Shown piece by piece: positions 1 through 11,311 of a DNA stretch of 64,000 nucleotides. The stretch lies in NCBI GenBank assembly GCA_028583685.1, contig JAMXIF010001183.1:11402021-11466020 (forward strand), given 5' to 3'. The notes under the pieces are model-generated. The model saw nothing but the letters and a program-made list of their open reading frames with translations. It had not been told where the DNA came from and did not search any database. This DNA comes from Petaurus breviceps papuanus. Its lineage: Eukaryota; Chordata; Mammalia; Diprotodontia; Petauridae. Made by a program: the position numbers and the translations under genes. Position 1 is the stretch's first letter. Each line of letters begins with the position of its first letter.

Positions 1-10
1 GGGAATAGAA

Positions 11-100
11 ATATATATATGTCTGTATATGAGGGTTATGGGCATATGAATACATAAGTGAATGTGTGTATATATGTTTACAGGTATACATAGATAGAGG
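11..100. repeat. TA/TG-rich low-complexity DNA
   Basis: Alternating ta/tg/ca steps, for example 'atatatatatg' and 'tgtgtgtatatatg'. It is a degenerate microsatellite without a clean period and nothing coding is visible. Confidence 0.6.
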
Positions 101-119
101 GCACAGGTCCTATTTAAAA

Positions 120-905
120 GGAAGGGATGATACTTAAAAGGTGAAATTAAGAGGTGACAGAGAAATATAATGAGAGGAGATGGGGAGAGACAGAATGGGG
201 TAAACTATCTCATATAGAAGAGGCAAGGGAAAATGGTTACAATGGAGGAGAAGAATAGAAAGGCAAAAGGGAATGGGTCAACTTTATTCCCATTGAATTT
301 GGCTTGAGGAGGGAATGAAATACACACTAAATAGGGTATCTCACCCTCCAGGAGAGTGGGGGGGGGAAAGGGATGAGAGCGGGGATGATAGAAGGGAGGG
401 CAGGCTGGGGGGAGGCATGTTGGGAGCACCCATTTTTGAAAAGGGACAGGATCAAAATAGAGAATAGAACAAGTAGGAGGTGGGATAGGAGGGAGGGAAA
501 TATAGTCAATATTTTCAATACATTTACTATGTTATTGTTTTGTACTAGCTGCACATGTACAACCTATACTGAACTACGTATCTTCCCAGTAAGGGTGAGT
601 GACAAGGGAGGAAGGGAATGAATCTGGAATTCAAAGTTTTAAAATCAAATATTCAAATATATATACTATTATTAATATTTTACATGTAATTGGGAAATAA
701 GATATACAGGCACTGGGGCATAGAGATCTACTGGAAAAGTCGAAAGGGGTATGGGAGAAAATATGAGAGAGAGCAGATTTTAAATGAGGGGATATCCTGT
801 GGACCTGCTATTTTGGGGCAGTGGATAGGGGAAAAACAGGGAGAAAATTTGTAACTCAAAATCTAGCAGAAATGAATGATATAAATCAGAAGTTAATAAA
901 GTATT
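120..905 (+). mobile_element. Purine-rich relic with an L1 3'-end-like module
   Basis: The stretch is G/A-rich with runs such as 'gagtgggggggggaaa'. Positions 480-706 read like the tail of marsupial L1: a 'gaatctggaattcaaa' block followed by 'tacatgtaattgggaaataa' at 681-700, which matches 18 of 20 bases of the end of the L1 near 59,905. A second, weaker 'gtaactcaaaatct' block lies near 853. The flanking purine-rich sequence is not explained, so a different LINE or LTR tail using a similar 3' end is possible. Confidence 0.45.
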
Positions 906-1580
906 TGAAAAAAATTTTTAAAGTCAATAGATTGAGATACTGAAGATCAGAGACAGAGTGGGAGACAATATGTTGGAGGAGATGGGAGAATATGGGAGCA
1001 AGGATAAATGTAGTAGAAGAGATGATTTTAGCAAAGAAACGGTCCCCCTTTTCAGTAGAGACTGAAGTGAAGAAGAAGAAAATTGAGAATGACAATAAAG
1101 GAAGGTGGATGAGGAAAAGAATGAATGGCCACAATAATTTTAATGAGGTGAAGCTGTCATCTGAGAGGGTGCCATGGGATGCTTGAGGAGGGAGAAAAAG
1201 CTTTGGAGAAGCTGGTGAATGAGATATAGAATTAGTTAGGGAGGATGAGAAGGATTGCCTTTCTACAGTGAGAGTCCAGTTGAGATTAGATGAACTTAAA
1301 TTTGTTGTGAAGCCAATGAGTATAGTTTAGAACTTCGTCCAGTTCTTTTCAGATGTGAGGGTTAAGGGGTGAGACAGGTGACAGGAATAATCCAGTTTGC
1401 CCAACTGAAATATATACAACTATGATCATTGATAAGAATTAGGGACAAGGGATTTGAGAGGATGATATCAAGTTGAACTTTGTTCCCTAAGGGGGTCAAG
1501 ATTGGGAAAGGAGAAGAGTAGAGGTCATGGCCTATGGGAATTACTTAGGATTTTCATCACAGTATATGACAATCTTAGAA
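905..1580 (-). mobile_element. Possible L2 internal sequence, antisense
   Basis: Purine-rich text with phrases typical of antisense L2 3' region, such as 'gaggtgaagctgtc' followed by 'agagtccagttgag'. It is heavily diverged and no 3' terminus is seen at its low-coordinate end. Confidence 0.35.
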
Positions 1581-1584
1581 TTTA

Positions 1585-1860
1585 ATTCAACAAATTAAAG
1601 TCAACAAATACCTATTGAATATCTGCTCTAGGCAAATCACTGTGCTAGGGGCTGAGGAAGACAGGAATATCAACAAAACACATCCTTGTTCTCATGGATC
1701 TTACACTTTAGAAATAACATATTAAATGACCATAATACAAAACAAGTGTATTAGAAAGAAAGGGGAGAAATCATAAAGAATTTTACAAAGTTGAGTTGTC
1801 AACAAACAATAGGTGTCTATTATGTATTAGGCATTGTACTAAGTGTTAGTATTGTACATT
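1585..1860 (-). mobile_element. L2 3' end, antisense
   Basis: 'cactgtgctaggggctgagg' is the antisense of the L2 3' terminus, followed by 'ccttgttctcatgga'. A second start, 'attaggcattgtactaag', begins near 1828, so two overlapping old copies are likely. Confidence 0.65.
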
Positions 1861-1869
1861 TTTGGCCAG

Positions 1870-4345
1870 GCACTCATTTTTCACAGAGTATTTGTTGCTT
1901 TTCCCAATTCTGGGTCTGGAATTATCTTGATTTCATCCATGAAGCCTATTACTCCTCCTCCCTATAGAATCTATCCAATATAGAGAATATAAGCTTGTTC
2001 ACTCAGTTCATTTAACAGAATGAAGAGTGATATATTCATGAATTTCCTTCAAAGACAGATTTAGGAAATAGAGCTTGTGAAGATAAAAACTGGATGGTCT
2101 CATTATATTATCAACAGGATTTATATTTGTAATATATTATATTATCAACAGGATTTTACTCTCCACTGTTCATGCAAGTAAGGAATCTATACCCAATTCA
2201 AATTCTAAAGCCTAGATGTATCAAGACCAACAAGACTTTAAAGTTGCCCTAAAAAAAGTGGGGAAAAGAAATCTTTCCTTTTTAATAGAAAAGTAATTAC
2301 AGGCACCAAGAAATCACAATCAATGATTTTTTTTTTCTAGATTGTACCGGCTACTATATGGATTCAGACCCAGGTCAAGGGGGAGAATATTTTAAAGGTA
2401 GAGACTATTGACTTGATTGCAGTAACTTTATACAGTGTTACTTCATCTGTGTTAAAGCAAGAAATGGTTGCCAGGGTCAACTCTGGCCAAAATCACAGGC
2501 TCTTGTCTCAGGGGCCCTTCTTATTTCTTTTTTCTTGGATGTCCTTTGTCCTAGTTACCTCATCCTCCCACTTCCAAAATCCTCAGCCTTCTTCTTTCCT
2601 CATATTTTTTTTTCAGGGTTTGAGGACCTATCTAAACCTACTAGCACTCTGCGCTCTAGTCTGTTCAAAATTTACTTCTCCAGGGTCTCAGTCCCACAGG
2701 GCCATGAATTGATAATGAAGCATAATGTAAAGGTGTAGTTGTATTCAGGTCACATATTTGCATTTTAACAGTGTCTTTCTTTATGAAGCCAATGCCTTAA
2801 GTCAATAGATTCCAATAGTGGGCATTCTAGGTGTCTTTGCAGGATATTAGGGAAAGAAATTTGTGGCTTAGGGAGCCTTTCAATATAAGGTATAGGCAGC
2901 TGCCCATATGTCTGTGCACAGGACAGAAAGAAAATGAACAGAATGCAAAGTGATTATGTGTGCTAAAAATCTTCAATAGCCTCCTTTTAAGTTTTATTTC
3001 TTAGAGGGGGAGAAAAGGTGGCAGTTAATCCCATCTGTGTTTCCTCAGGGGGAAAGTGTAAGCTTGGAACCTCATGTCAGACAATTGCTTAACTGGAATT
3101 GGATCAACTTGGAAAAGGAAGAGGAGAAAATCTTTAATGTTTTAAAAGAAGATGACTTTGAAGATGTCCCAGTGGACCAGCCCTTACACTCGTCTTGTTT
3201 CTTATTTTTCTTTTTTTCCCCTCTCTATTATAATAAAGGACTTCAGATAGGGTAGGAGAGAAGAGAGGCATGGGGCTCAGTAAGTTACTCTGTGCTCTAC
3301 TTCTTTAAAAACCTGGAAATCTATTTTTATGAGAAAGATTCTCTTAAGCAGTAGGCTCCTTTTTTCCCCCCAGGAGTTCCTAAGACTGCACAATTAACTC
3401 ACACCACATGCTGTAGAACAGGATTCTCATTCTACTTCTGTGGCAATGAGATGAGACAGAGAAAACAGCCCGGAGTTGGCATCCAATCAATTCCTACTGG
3501 GGTCCTATTCTAGGAACCCCTTCGGGGAATCCTTGTTCAGTTATTTACATTTGATGAAAAATGTGATAGCATTCAATATTGTAGATTTTCCCCTATACTG
3601 GGTTTATACTGCTAAAGGAAGGGAAGAATTCTCTTAAGTCCCAGGAGAGGTGCATCTCATGATCACTATCTATAGCCAAGAAAATAACCTTCCCTCCAAA
3701 GATTATGGCCCAGCTGCACAATGGTCCTTGACACTAGATGTAAGGGTATGTTAGGGATACAAATCCTTTTAAAGCAACCAACACTGAGAAAAGAGAGTGA
3801 TTTTGAGCTTAACTGGCACCTTTAGGTCTAGCGAAATCACCTTGGCCATCCCAGACTCAAAAACTCAAAAATATTTAAATGGACAAATTGTTTTCACTAA
3901 AAATCTGAAATAATTTTGGTTTCCAGAACTCTCTGTATGAAGAGCTTAAGGAAGTTCCCTCCTAGGTGTGCATTGAGGATCCAAATAAATCTTCAGGACA
4001 GTTTCTAAAGCTCTGTCTACCCACTCATAGGTAATGGAGATATAACTTTAGCAGACTAATGAATATTTTTATTTAAGCTTACAAGATTCTTGTAACACCC
4101 ATCAGGGCATGGTTAACTTTGTTAGAGCACAGTGCTAATGAGGCCTAAGGTAAAGATCTGATACCTGTGTAATTCAAATGGCTTGGAAGCAAAGCTCTTT
4201 TCTCCACCATTGCCTTAGGCGGCTATCACCTAAATCGATGCCAGTATTTACCAGGGATGACTGGGTGAGAGGGTAAGGATGATTGAGCATAAATCTATCC
4301 CCACTTTGGGAAAAAATAAGTTAAATTTGAAGGCTATATTCTTCA
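1870..4345. other. Unassigned repeat-poor interval
   Basis: No mobile element is recognised with confidence. The block holds a 20-bp direct repeat at 2103-2122 and 2137-2156, and an exon-like frame at 3037-3255 ending near an 'aataaa' (see findings). Composition is AT-rich and unremarkable, with no CpG cluster. Confidence 0.5.
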
Positions 4346-4351
4346 GAGAGA

Positions 4352-4577
4352 GGTAACATGGTATAATGAACAGCCATCTTTGAAGTTAGGAAGACCTGTG
4401 TAGAAGTCCTTTCTATGACACATCCTAATAGTAAGACCCATGGTCAAGTCCCATAGCCTATTAATGGACCAGGAAACTTTTCAAGACTCTAAGTTACACA
4501 TGAGTTACCAATCTGCATCACTGGAGAGTTTCCACATACCTGAAGTTCCCTGAACCAGTGAAATCACAAGTTTGAAT
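4352..4577 (+). mobile_element. Marsupial tRNA-derived SINE ('taagtt/tgcagag' body), old
   Basis: Opens with the tRNA-like 'ggtaacatggtataatgaac', runs through 'gaagttaggaagacctg', and has the family-specific second half 'aagactctaagtt' and 'gaaccagtgaaatcacaag'. Related copies lie at 17,792, 41,008 and 49,108. Strongly diverged. Confidence 0.6.
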
Positions 4578-4597
4578 CCAAAAAAAGAGATAATAGA

Positions 4598-4780
4598 AAC
4601 ACAAGATGTTATAGCTAACAAGATACCATTTGTCAAAGCTCTTCATTTTAGAAATGAGGAACTGAAATCAGAAAAGCAGGAGATTTACTCAAGGTCATTC
4701 AAGCTAGTGAGTGACAAAGCTAAGATTAGACATTAGGTCACCTCTCCGCTTCCCTAGGCAGTAGAATTACCTTGATAATA
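4598..4780 (-). mobile_element. MIR, antisense
   Basis: 'gaaatgaggaactgaaatc' and 'actcaaggtcattcaagct' are antisense MIR core. The copy is old. Confidence 0.65.
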
Positions 4781-5340
4781 AGAATAACATACCCCAGGCT
4801 TCCAAGCAAACATCAGTACCCATGTGTACAATTCAGGAAGCTTGGCTTGTACTCTATAATGTGGGCAGCAATTCAATGATTCTTTTCCTAGACTATGTAA
4901 TTGCCTAGATAAACAATAATTTATAAACGTACCTGAAAAAAGGAATAAATTAGGATTTCTATTCAAGCTACTCTTTATGTAGGCCTCAAAGTTATAGTGG
5001 ACTGGTGAGTTAAAACAGGTTAATGACCTGCCTAACTGATAATACCTCACATAGAGAAGCAATTAATATTGGAAAAGGAATATATAATATATATTATACA
5101 CACATATACATATATATGCATATATACACCATAGCTCAATGTTCAATAAACATAAGAACACCAACTACTAGCAGAAGCAATCCCCACATGACAAGAACTC
5201 TTGAGGCAAATGAAAAGCAACGCGGCAACAAAACATTTTGATGAACACTCATAGCACATTTCATAATAATCTTTGAACAAGATTTACATTTCATTCAATT
5301 CCATTCACAACTATGCTAAGGGGGAAGAATTCATATCTAA
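4780..5340. other. Unassigned interval with TA-rich patch
   Basis: No element is recognised. A TA/CA low-complexity patch lies at 5079-5130. The right end may already belong to the L1 relic that follows. Confidence 0.4.
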
Positions 5341-6450
5341 AACTAAGAACAGAGAAGATTGCAAAAGGCAAAACAACCTGTTTTGACTACATACAATTTT
5401 AAAACATCTTTATGAACAAAATCAATATAATTAGAATAAGAAAAGATACTGAATAGGGGAAAATATTAATATCAAACAGCTCTGATGTAATTCTGATATC
5501 CAAGATACATAGGGAATTGACAAAATTATATAAGATGAAGATGTATTCCTCAATAGGTAAGTGACTATAAAGTATATAAAGAGTTTTTAAAAGAAGAAAT
5601 GTGAACAGTCAACAGTCTTATGAAAAAAAATGTTCTAAATTATGAGTCATAAGATAAATGCAGATTAAAACAATAATAAGGTCCTACCTTCTAAATTGGG
5701 CAGCTAGGTGGCACAGTATGGGCTTGGTGTTATGAAGAACTGAATTCAAATCTGGCTTCAGACACTTGCTGTGTGACCCAGGGAAAGTTATTTAACCCCA
5801 TTTGCCTCAGTTTCTTCACATATAAAATGATCTGGAGAAGGAAATTTAAACCACTCTAATATCTTTGCCAAGAAAACTCCAAATGTGGTCATAATGAATC
5901 AGACCCAAATGAAACAAGTAAACAACAACAATCTGCAAAATTGGCAAAGATAAAAGAAATAGCCAATGCAGAAGGGACTGAGGAAAGACAGAATCAGTAA
6001 TATTCTGTTGGAATAGTTGTGAATTGGCACATTCTGGCGAAAAAAATGGAATTATGCAATAAATACTACTAAAGTCTTCATGTTCTTTAATCCAATGATC
6101 CTGTTTCTGAGCAAATTCCCCAAGGAAGTCAAAGTCATAGAAAAAAGTCGATATAAAGATATTTATGTATGTACTTATATATGTGTTTACATGTGTGTGT
6201 ATATTAAATGTTTATAACAATGCATTTGGTGGTACCAGAAAACTGTAAGAAGGGACAGAGGGTATACACATCAATCAGGAAATGATTAAAAGTTTGTGGC
6301 ATATGAAAATACAGATATATTATGGCATGATTCATATTATTATTCCATAAAAATTATGAATATCAGAAACTCAGAAGCATGGATGGATGGATATGAATGG
6401 AAGCAAAACAAAGAAACCAGAATACACATTATATACCAAAAGGCCCCTGA
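5340..6450 (+). mobile_element. L1 ORF2 C-terminal relic, split by a SINE
   Basis: The text follows marsupial L1 ORF2 in order: a 'tatgaacaaaatcaatataa' block, then 'gtgaacagtcaacagtctta', 'gaaatgcagattaaaacaa'-like sequence, and after the SINE 'attggcaaagataaaag', 'gtgaattggcacattctgg' and 'ggaattatgcaat'. This is the same order as in the L1 at 58,600-59,100. Frames are broken throughout. The left edge is uncertain; the right edge is abrupt near 6450, before the 3' UTR. Confidence 0.75.
5698..5937 (+). mobile_element. MAR1-type SINE inside L1
   Basis: A box region 'gcagctaggtggcacag', B box 'gaattcaaatc' and the mid-body 'ctggagaaggaaat' are present, ending in a CAA-rich tail. A short duplication 'aaattgg' (5693-5699 and 5938-5944) and L1 sequence on both sides show the SINE inserted into an existing L1. 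Confidence 0.85.
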
Positions 6451-6504
6451 ATTCCAATTAATGCAATAACCAATCTTGGACAGATGGAGAGGGGGGAAAA
6501 AGTG

Positions 6505-6969
6505 CACTTCCACATCACACAGGGCCCCATTTTTTTATGAGGAGGGGACAAGGCTGGCCAACTTTCCCCTCCTTATTATGCTTCTGGCTTCCCAGACTTT
6601 GCTACTATGCTTCAGCTGCCAACTACCACCTTACCCTGGAACTTCCCTCCTTTGAGTTGGATCCTTTTTTCCATTTCTTAGTTCTTCCCATGTCCTCCAT
6701 TTTGGAGAGGGTCTCAAGCCCACCAATCTTCATTTTCCACCTTACTCTGCTTTTGACTTTGCCAACATCATACTTCTGTATGGGTTACCCTCCCCACCCC
6801 CAATTTGTAGCTTTTGTGTGTGTGGTCTTTCCCCATCAGGATTCAAGTTCCTTGAGGGTGAAGACTGTCTTTTTCTTGCTTATATTTCTATCCCCAGTGC
6901 TAAGCATAGTGCCCAGCACATTATTTAATAAATACTTGTCACTTTGCTTTATACTGGTAAAAAAAAAAA
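6505..6969 (+). mobile_element. L2-tailed marsupial repeat
   Basis: The 3' third is an L2-type terminus ('gttccttgagggtgaagact', then 'tatccccagtgctaagca', then 'taataaatacttg'), ending in an A run at 6960-6969. The upstream 300 bp are pyrimidine-rich and resemble a recurrent marsupial repeat body, from memory. A 147-codon open frame covers the element but follows its sequence, so it is not taken as a gene. Confidence 0.6.
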
Positions 6970-6999
6970 GGTACACTTAATGAAATAAGGCATCATGTA

Positions 7000-7240
7000 T
7001 TTTATCAAAAAGTAAAGATGAAATAAAAAAAAACATGCCTATTGGTTTTTATACCTTACCCAATAAAAATCATTATGAAAATCAACTGTGTACAACTATA
7101 AGACCTGTAGATCTTTTTTCATCAAGATAAAATAAGCAGCCTTATATTTTATCTCTGATTCATGAACTCAGAATGACACAAAAGTGCCAGGAATAGCTGC
7201 CTCCTTTCTCAATTATGCCCCCAGAATTCTTCTCTTTCTA
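7000..7240. other. Unassigned AT-rich interval
   Basis: No repeat or motif is recognised. Confidence 0.4.
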
Positions 7241-7530
7241 CAAGATCTAGTTCAATTTCAGATACTGCTTCTTCCTTGAAGTCCATATTTTCCTCCTCGT
7301 TTGTCAGTAATCTCTCCTTCCTCAAATTATATTATACATACTTAATGTTTACATGCTCTATATGTCAACCCTCCCCCTTCCTCCCCTAAAGACTATAAAC
7401 TTCTTGAGAGCAGGAACTGTTATTTGTTTGTTTGTTTTTTGGTGGGGAGGATGGTTGGCCTTTGTACACTCAAGTTTGAGTACAGTATCTTTTACATAAC
7501 ATGCACTTAACAAATTTGTTGAATCATTCA
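7240..7530 (+). mobile_element. L2 3' end
   Basis: 'aaacttcttgagagcagga' and 'cacttaacaaatttgttgaa' are the sense L2 tail. A (TTTG)n expansion at 7422-7440 interrupts it. Confidence 0.7.
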
Positions 7531-8460
7531 TAGAGTAATTCTTGGTTTTGCTTTCAAAGGCAACTTTTCTGTGTTCATCTTCTTAGTGACAGTTAACAGA
7601 GTCCCAAGGTGGAATAGATATTTCCCTATGGAACCACTGAAGCAGTCTGAAGAGAAATCTGCAAGTTAACCCAGCATGTACAGGCTTGAATATGAATGAA
7701 TGGTTATTCTATACCTAACTCCTGTCCAATTCTCAAAGCCATTTCTCATTGTTCAGAGCACAATAACATTTCGTTTACAGCTTTTTTCCAATTAAACTAT
7801 TGTTTGCCTCAGAATTGTAGAAGAAAAAAAGTGTTAAGAGTTTAATTAAGCACAAGAATGTAACCACTGATGACTTTAAAGTATTCTGAAAATAAACTAT
7901 CTCCCTGCAATTGGTATTTTTCAAATTGGCACTTAATATTGGCATATTAAGGGCATTCAAAAGGTTTTCAGATTGAATATTGCTTGTAAAATAAATACCA
8001 CTCAGTCTTTATATTCAAAATAAAATAACATCACATCCATGAATTAGTTTTACTTATTGTTGCAGACCTTATTTTCTCAGGAAGAAATACAAGCAACGTT
8101 TTAATGTTCGAATGAAAGGTTCTGATCCCAGGTGAAGAGGCAGAATGGGCATGTTAAAAAAAAATCAAACCTTTCCTCATCTGCTTTTAGGATCTAGCTC
8201 CTCCATCTGCAGTCTATTGATATCAATCTCTTATAAATGTGTCACGTTGTCTTTTTTCTGAGTAACTGGTTCCCACAGGCTTTTGAGGTATCTCAAGCTT
8301 GAGAAAGTCTCCTTTTGTTCTCATTATTCTGTGATTTTCTGATCCCAACCAAGCCAAAGAACAGAAAGAAATAGTCACTCACAGTGTATTCATGAAGGGT
8401 CAATGAAGCTTTGGAATAGAAAGATGAGAAATCAAAAAATTTCCCAGAATCTCCGAAAGG
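7530..8460. other. Unassigned repeat-poor interval
   Basis: Nearly 1 kb with no recognised transposon, AT-rich and free of CpG clusters. No splice-site-flanked open frame stands out. Confidence 0.45.
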
Positions 8461-8465
8461 TCTGC

Positions 8466-8735
8466 TTTTTTTTTTTTAAAGTCTTTCCTTCCTTTCCCTT
8501 CTTTCCTCCCCTTTCTTAATCTTTTTCCTCCTGTCCCTCCTCCTTCCCTCCCTTCCTACCTTCATTCTCTTTCTTCCTCTGTCCCTTTTTCCCTTTATTC
8601 TTTCTTTCCTTCTCTCCCTCCCTCCCTTCCTCTTTCCATCTCTCCCTTTCTTCCTTCTCTTTTTCCTTTTCCTCCCACCTTTCCTTCCTTCCTTCCTGCA
8701 TCCTTCCTTTTTACCTTTCTCCCTTCTTTCCAATG
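8466..8735. repeat. Polypyrimidine (CCTT)n-like tract
   Basis: About 270 bp of almost pure C/T on the + strand with degenerate 'ccttccttc' units. On the - strand it translates into a lysine/arginine/glutamate-rich string, a composition artefact. Confidence 0.9.
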
Positions 8736-8739
8736 GAAA

Positions 8740-9255
8740 AATACTGGTAAAGCAAAAATATCCTAGGCCTTTTCTTTCTATAAGTGTTCATGCCAAAAGT
8801 CCAATTTAGACACAAAGATATGCTCTCAGTACACAGGGCAAGTTATACCCATTAACTGATATTGCTTCATCATTGTGTAACACTGGCAGCAACTACTGAG
8901 TCACCACCTGAAGGAAGCATTTTTAGTTGCTTTTTCAGCAGAGATGCGATTTGCTGAACCATCCACACTTTCATTTCAGGCCCTTCCTACTACCATCCTT
9001 GGCAAATGTTTATCAGTCAAAGAACATGGAAATAGATATATCTGTAGTTCTACTCTCATTCTATGAAGCTAACTTAATTACAGCTCTACAAAGATAAAAT
9101 ACATTCCTTGGCCAATTCCATATGCCTGCTCTGCCTTGGATTCTAGTTCAACATAGATTGACTGTCACCAGTTTATTCTTTAAGCAAACATGTTTTAAGC
9201 ATCTGTGATAGTAATGGCAATTAAAGATTCCCCTGTATTGGCTTGGTTTTCAAAT
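8740..9255. other. Unassigned interval
   Basis: No known repeat recognised. Ordinary AT-rich sequence. Confidence 0.4.
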
Positions 9256-9274
9256 TGATTGTATTAAAACCCAG

Positions 9275-9535
9275 AGCTTGTTAATCCCACCTGTGGGATG
9301 GACTTTTTGATGTGAAAAGAAAGTCCTGACTGGGAGGAGCTGGTGACATAGATTTGGAGAGACAAGAGAGAGGCGGAAGTTCTTTTTGGAAGCAGCACCT
9401 CGTGGAGAGGGAGAGACTAAGAGATTGCTGGTGGCCGCTTTGAATTGCCCTGGACTTTTGAGACCTGCCCCCTGAGCTGCCAAGGACTGAGGAGACATGG
9501 CTGTTTTGCTTGGGTAAAGCAATACATTAAGCCTT
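9275..9535 (+). mobile_element. Possible LTR-like or unclassified repeat fragment
   Basis: A GC-richer block begins 'tgttaatcccacctgtggga' and continues with 'gggaggagctggtgacatag' and 'gagaggcggaagttc'. The composition change and 'tg' start recall a marsupial LTR fragment, but no matching second copy, TATA box or terminal 'ca' is evident. Confidence 0.25.
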
Positions 9536-9564
9536 GGTAGGTTTCAATGATGAAAAATTACACA

Positions 9565-10700
9565 AATACTTTCCTTAAGGGGCTTAAAGTCTGACAAAAC
9601 TTTTATAATACAGACAAATAAGTATTATACAAAATAGACTGTGATGGGGCAGAGAGAAAGGGAGAACCAGACAAAATACTATAAAAACATTTTTTTAATG
9701 AAAAAGAAACTTTCAGATTTGGCATTATGGAAGAGGTGCTATCTTAAAGTGGATCTTAAAGGAAGAGAAGGGTTTCAACAAATAGAGATGAGAAAGGAGT
9801 ATATTCAAGGCACAAGGTATTCTGTGAGAATACATAGGTGGAGCGGAACAATGGACTGGAGATGGCAGAGATTGAAGCATAAAGACCAGTTAAGATACTA
9901 TAACAATATTCAAAACAACTTTATAAGACCCTAAACTGGGGCCATAGAAATAATGGGAAGATGGAACAAAGGTAAAAGTAAAATCACTAAAATCTGGTAA
10001 CTAATTGCATGTGGGGGGCAGGGCAGGGAGGAGGGGTTGGGACTATGAGAGAAGAAAGAATTAGTTCAGGAAAGGTTTTGATCCTGGGTGACTAGGATGA
10101 TATCATTGAAAATGAGGAAACTGGTAAGAGAGGTAAGTTTAGAGGAAAGATGAAGCATCATTTTGAACATGGATAAAACCATGAGATCATAGGTTTAGAA
10201 AGGAAGGGACCTTTGAGGTCATCTTGTTCAATATCCATCTTACAGATGAGGAAACTGAGACCCAAAGAGATTAAGTGACTTGCCCAAGAGCACACGCAGA
10301 TCTAGGACTTAAAACCAAGTCTTCTAACTACAAAGCTGACTCTCTTTCCACTGAACCATATTACCTCTCCGGTCGACTTGAAGGCACAGGATGAACAACC
10401 AAGTGCATATGTCTGGAAGGCACCTGCTGCTGCAGGACTGCAATTCTGGAGAAAAATACTGGATGGATGAGCTGGGAACCCATATGTATAGAGCGTTAAT
10501 AGAAGTTATTAAGGGAGAAAAGATTGCTAAGGGAGAGAATACAGAGAGAAAATAGCCGAGAACATAATGTGGGAGGGTGCTCCCACATAGGGAGAAGAGT
10601 ATCATGATGAACCTGTAAGAGAGACAGAGAAGGAGTAATAGAACAGATAAAACACTACCAGGGCTTTTCAATATTAAGACATAGAGAAGAATATTCATAA
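9565..10700 (-). mobile_element. L2 3' region, antisense, about 1 kb
   Basis: Collinear with antisense L2: 'ggatcttaaaggaagagaag', 'caatggactggagatggcag', 'ctggtaactaattgcatgtg', 'ctgggtgactaggatga', then after a MIR, 'agggagagaatacagagag'. It is interrupted at 10,183-10,370 by an antisense MIR. Confidence 0.65.
10183..10370 (-). mobile_element. MIR-type SINE, antisense, nested in L2
   Basis: 'gaaaggaagggacctttgag', 'cagatgaggaaactgagacc' and 'aagtgacttgcccaagagc' are well-preserved antisense MIR-like motifs. L2 text continues on both sides. Confidence 0.75.
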
Positions 10701-10711
10701 GAGTGGGGTTA

Positions 10712-10856
10712 GGGGAGGCCAGGTGGCTCAGTGAGTAAGAGCACTGGCCCCAGAGCCGGGATGACCTGGGATCGAATCCAGGCTCAGACACTTAGCATCC
10801 ACTCAGAAACACCTGGCCGTGTAACCTTGAGCAAGTTATTTAATCCCAATTGCTTA
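10712..10856 (+). mobile_element. tRNA-derived SINE, unit 1 of trimer
   Basis: A 145-bp unit starting 'ggggaggccaggtggctcag', with A box 'tggctcagtgag' and B box 'ggatcgaatcc', ending 'cccaattgctta'. It abuts unit 2 directly, without an A tail or target duplication between them. The 13-bp duplication 'aagagtggggtta' lies immediately left (10,699-10,711). Confidence 0.9.
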
Positions 10857-11001
10857 GGGGCGGCCAGGTAGCACAGAGAGCAAGAGCACCGGCCCCAGAG
10901 CCAGGATGACCTGGGATCGAATCCGGGCTCAGACACTTAGCATCCACCCAGAAACACCTGACCATGTAACCTTGAGCAAGTTACTTAACCCCAATTGCTT
11001 A
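10857..11001 (+). mobile_element. tRNA-derived SINE, unit 2 of trimer
   Basis: Also 145 bp, opening 'ggggcggccaggtagcacag', with B box 'ggatcgaatcc' and the same 'cccaattgctta' end. By eye it resembles unit 1 more than unit 3: both share 'ggccccagagcc' and 'tagcatccac'. Confidence 0.9.
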
Positions 11002-11157
11002 GGGGCGGCCAGGTGGCTCAGCGAGTAAGAGCACCGGCTCCAGTGTCGGGATGACCTGGAATCCAATCTGGGCTCAGATACTTAGCACCACACCCAGAAA
11101 TAACTGGCCGTGTCACCTTGAGAAAGTTACTTAACCCTGATTTCTTAAAAAAAAAAA
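11002..11157 (+). mobile_element. tRNA-derived SINE, unit 3 of trimer with A tail
   Basis: This unit differs in subfamily marks: 'ggctccagtgtcggg' and 'agcaccacaccca' replace the motifs of units 1 and 2. It carries the only poly(A) tail, followed at 11,158-11,170 by the second copy of the 13-bp duplication. The monomer at 44,300 shares this unit's marks. Confidence 0.9.
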
Positions 11158-11311
11158 AAGAGTGGGGTTAAAAATGCCAAAAATTACAGAAATGTAGGCA
11201 TAGGCCTACTGGCTCTAGATTAATGCCTCCTCCTATATTAGGCACTGGGGAGGAATATAAAATATCTATATGATGGAGTCTTCGCCATCAAAGAGATATT
11301 CTATACCTCTT

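Noticed and set aside
6537-6980. 147-codon open frame on the + strand
   Set aside because: It lies on an L2-tailed repeat, is rich in Phe/Leu/Ser/Pro as expected from pyrimidine-rich DNA, and has no domain.
8476-8733. Lys/Arg/Glu-rich frames on the - strand
   Set aside because: They are the translation of a polypurine tract; the same occurs at 32,022-32,297 and 36,901-37,331.
10712-10790. tRNA gene
   Set aside because: A and B boxes are present but belong to SINE heads; no clover-leaf with proper acceptor pairing was found.
10324-10791. 155-codon frame on the - strand
   Set aside because: It spans antisense MIR, L2 and the first SINE of the trimer; the reading is a by-product of repeats.
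10712-11157. Regular 145-bp array taken as CRISPR or satellite
   Set aside because: Units carry tRNA promoters and a terminal A tail, with one target duplication, so it is a SINE multimer.
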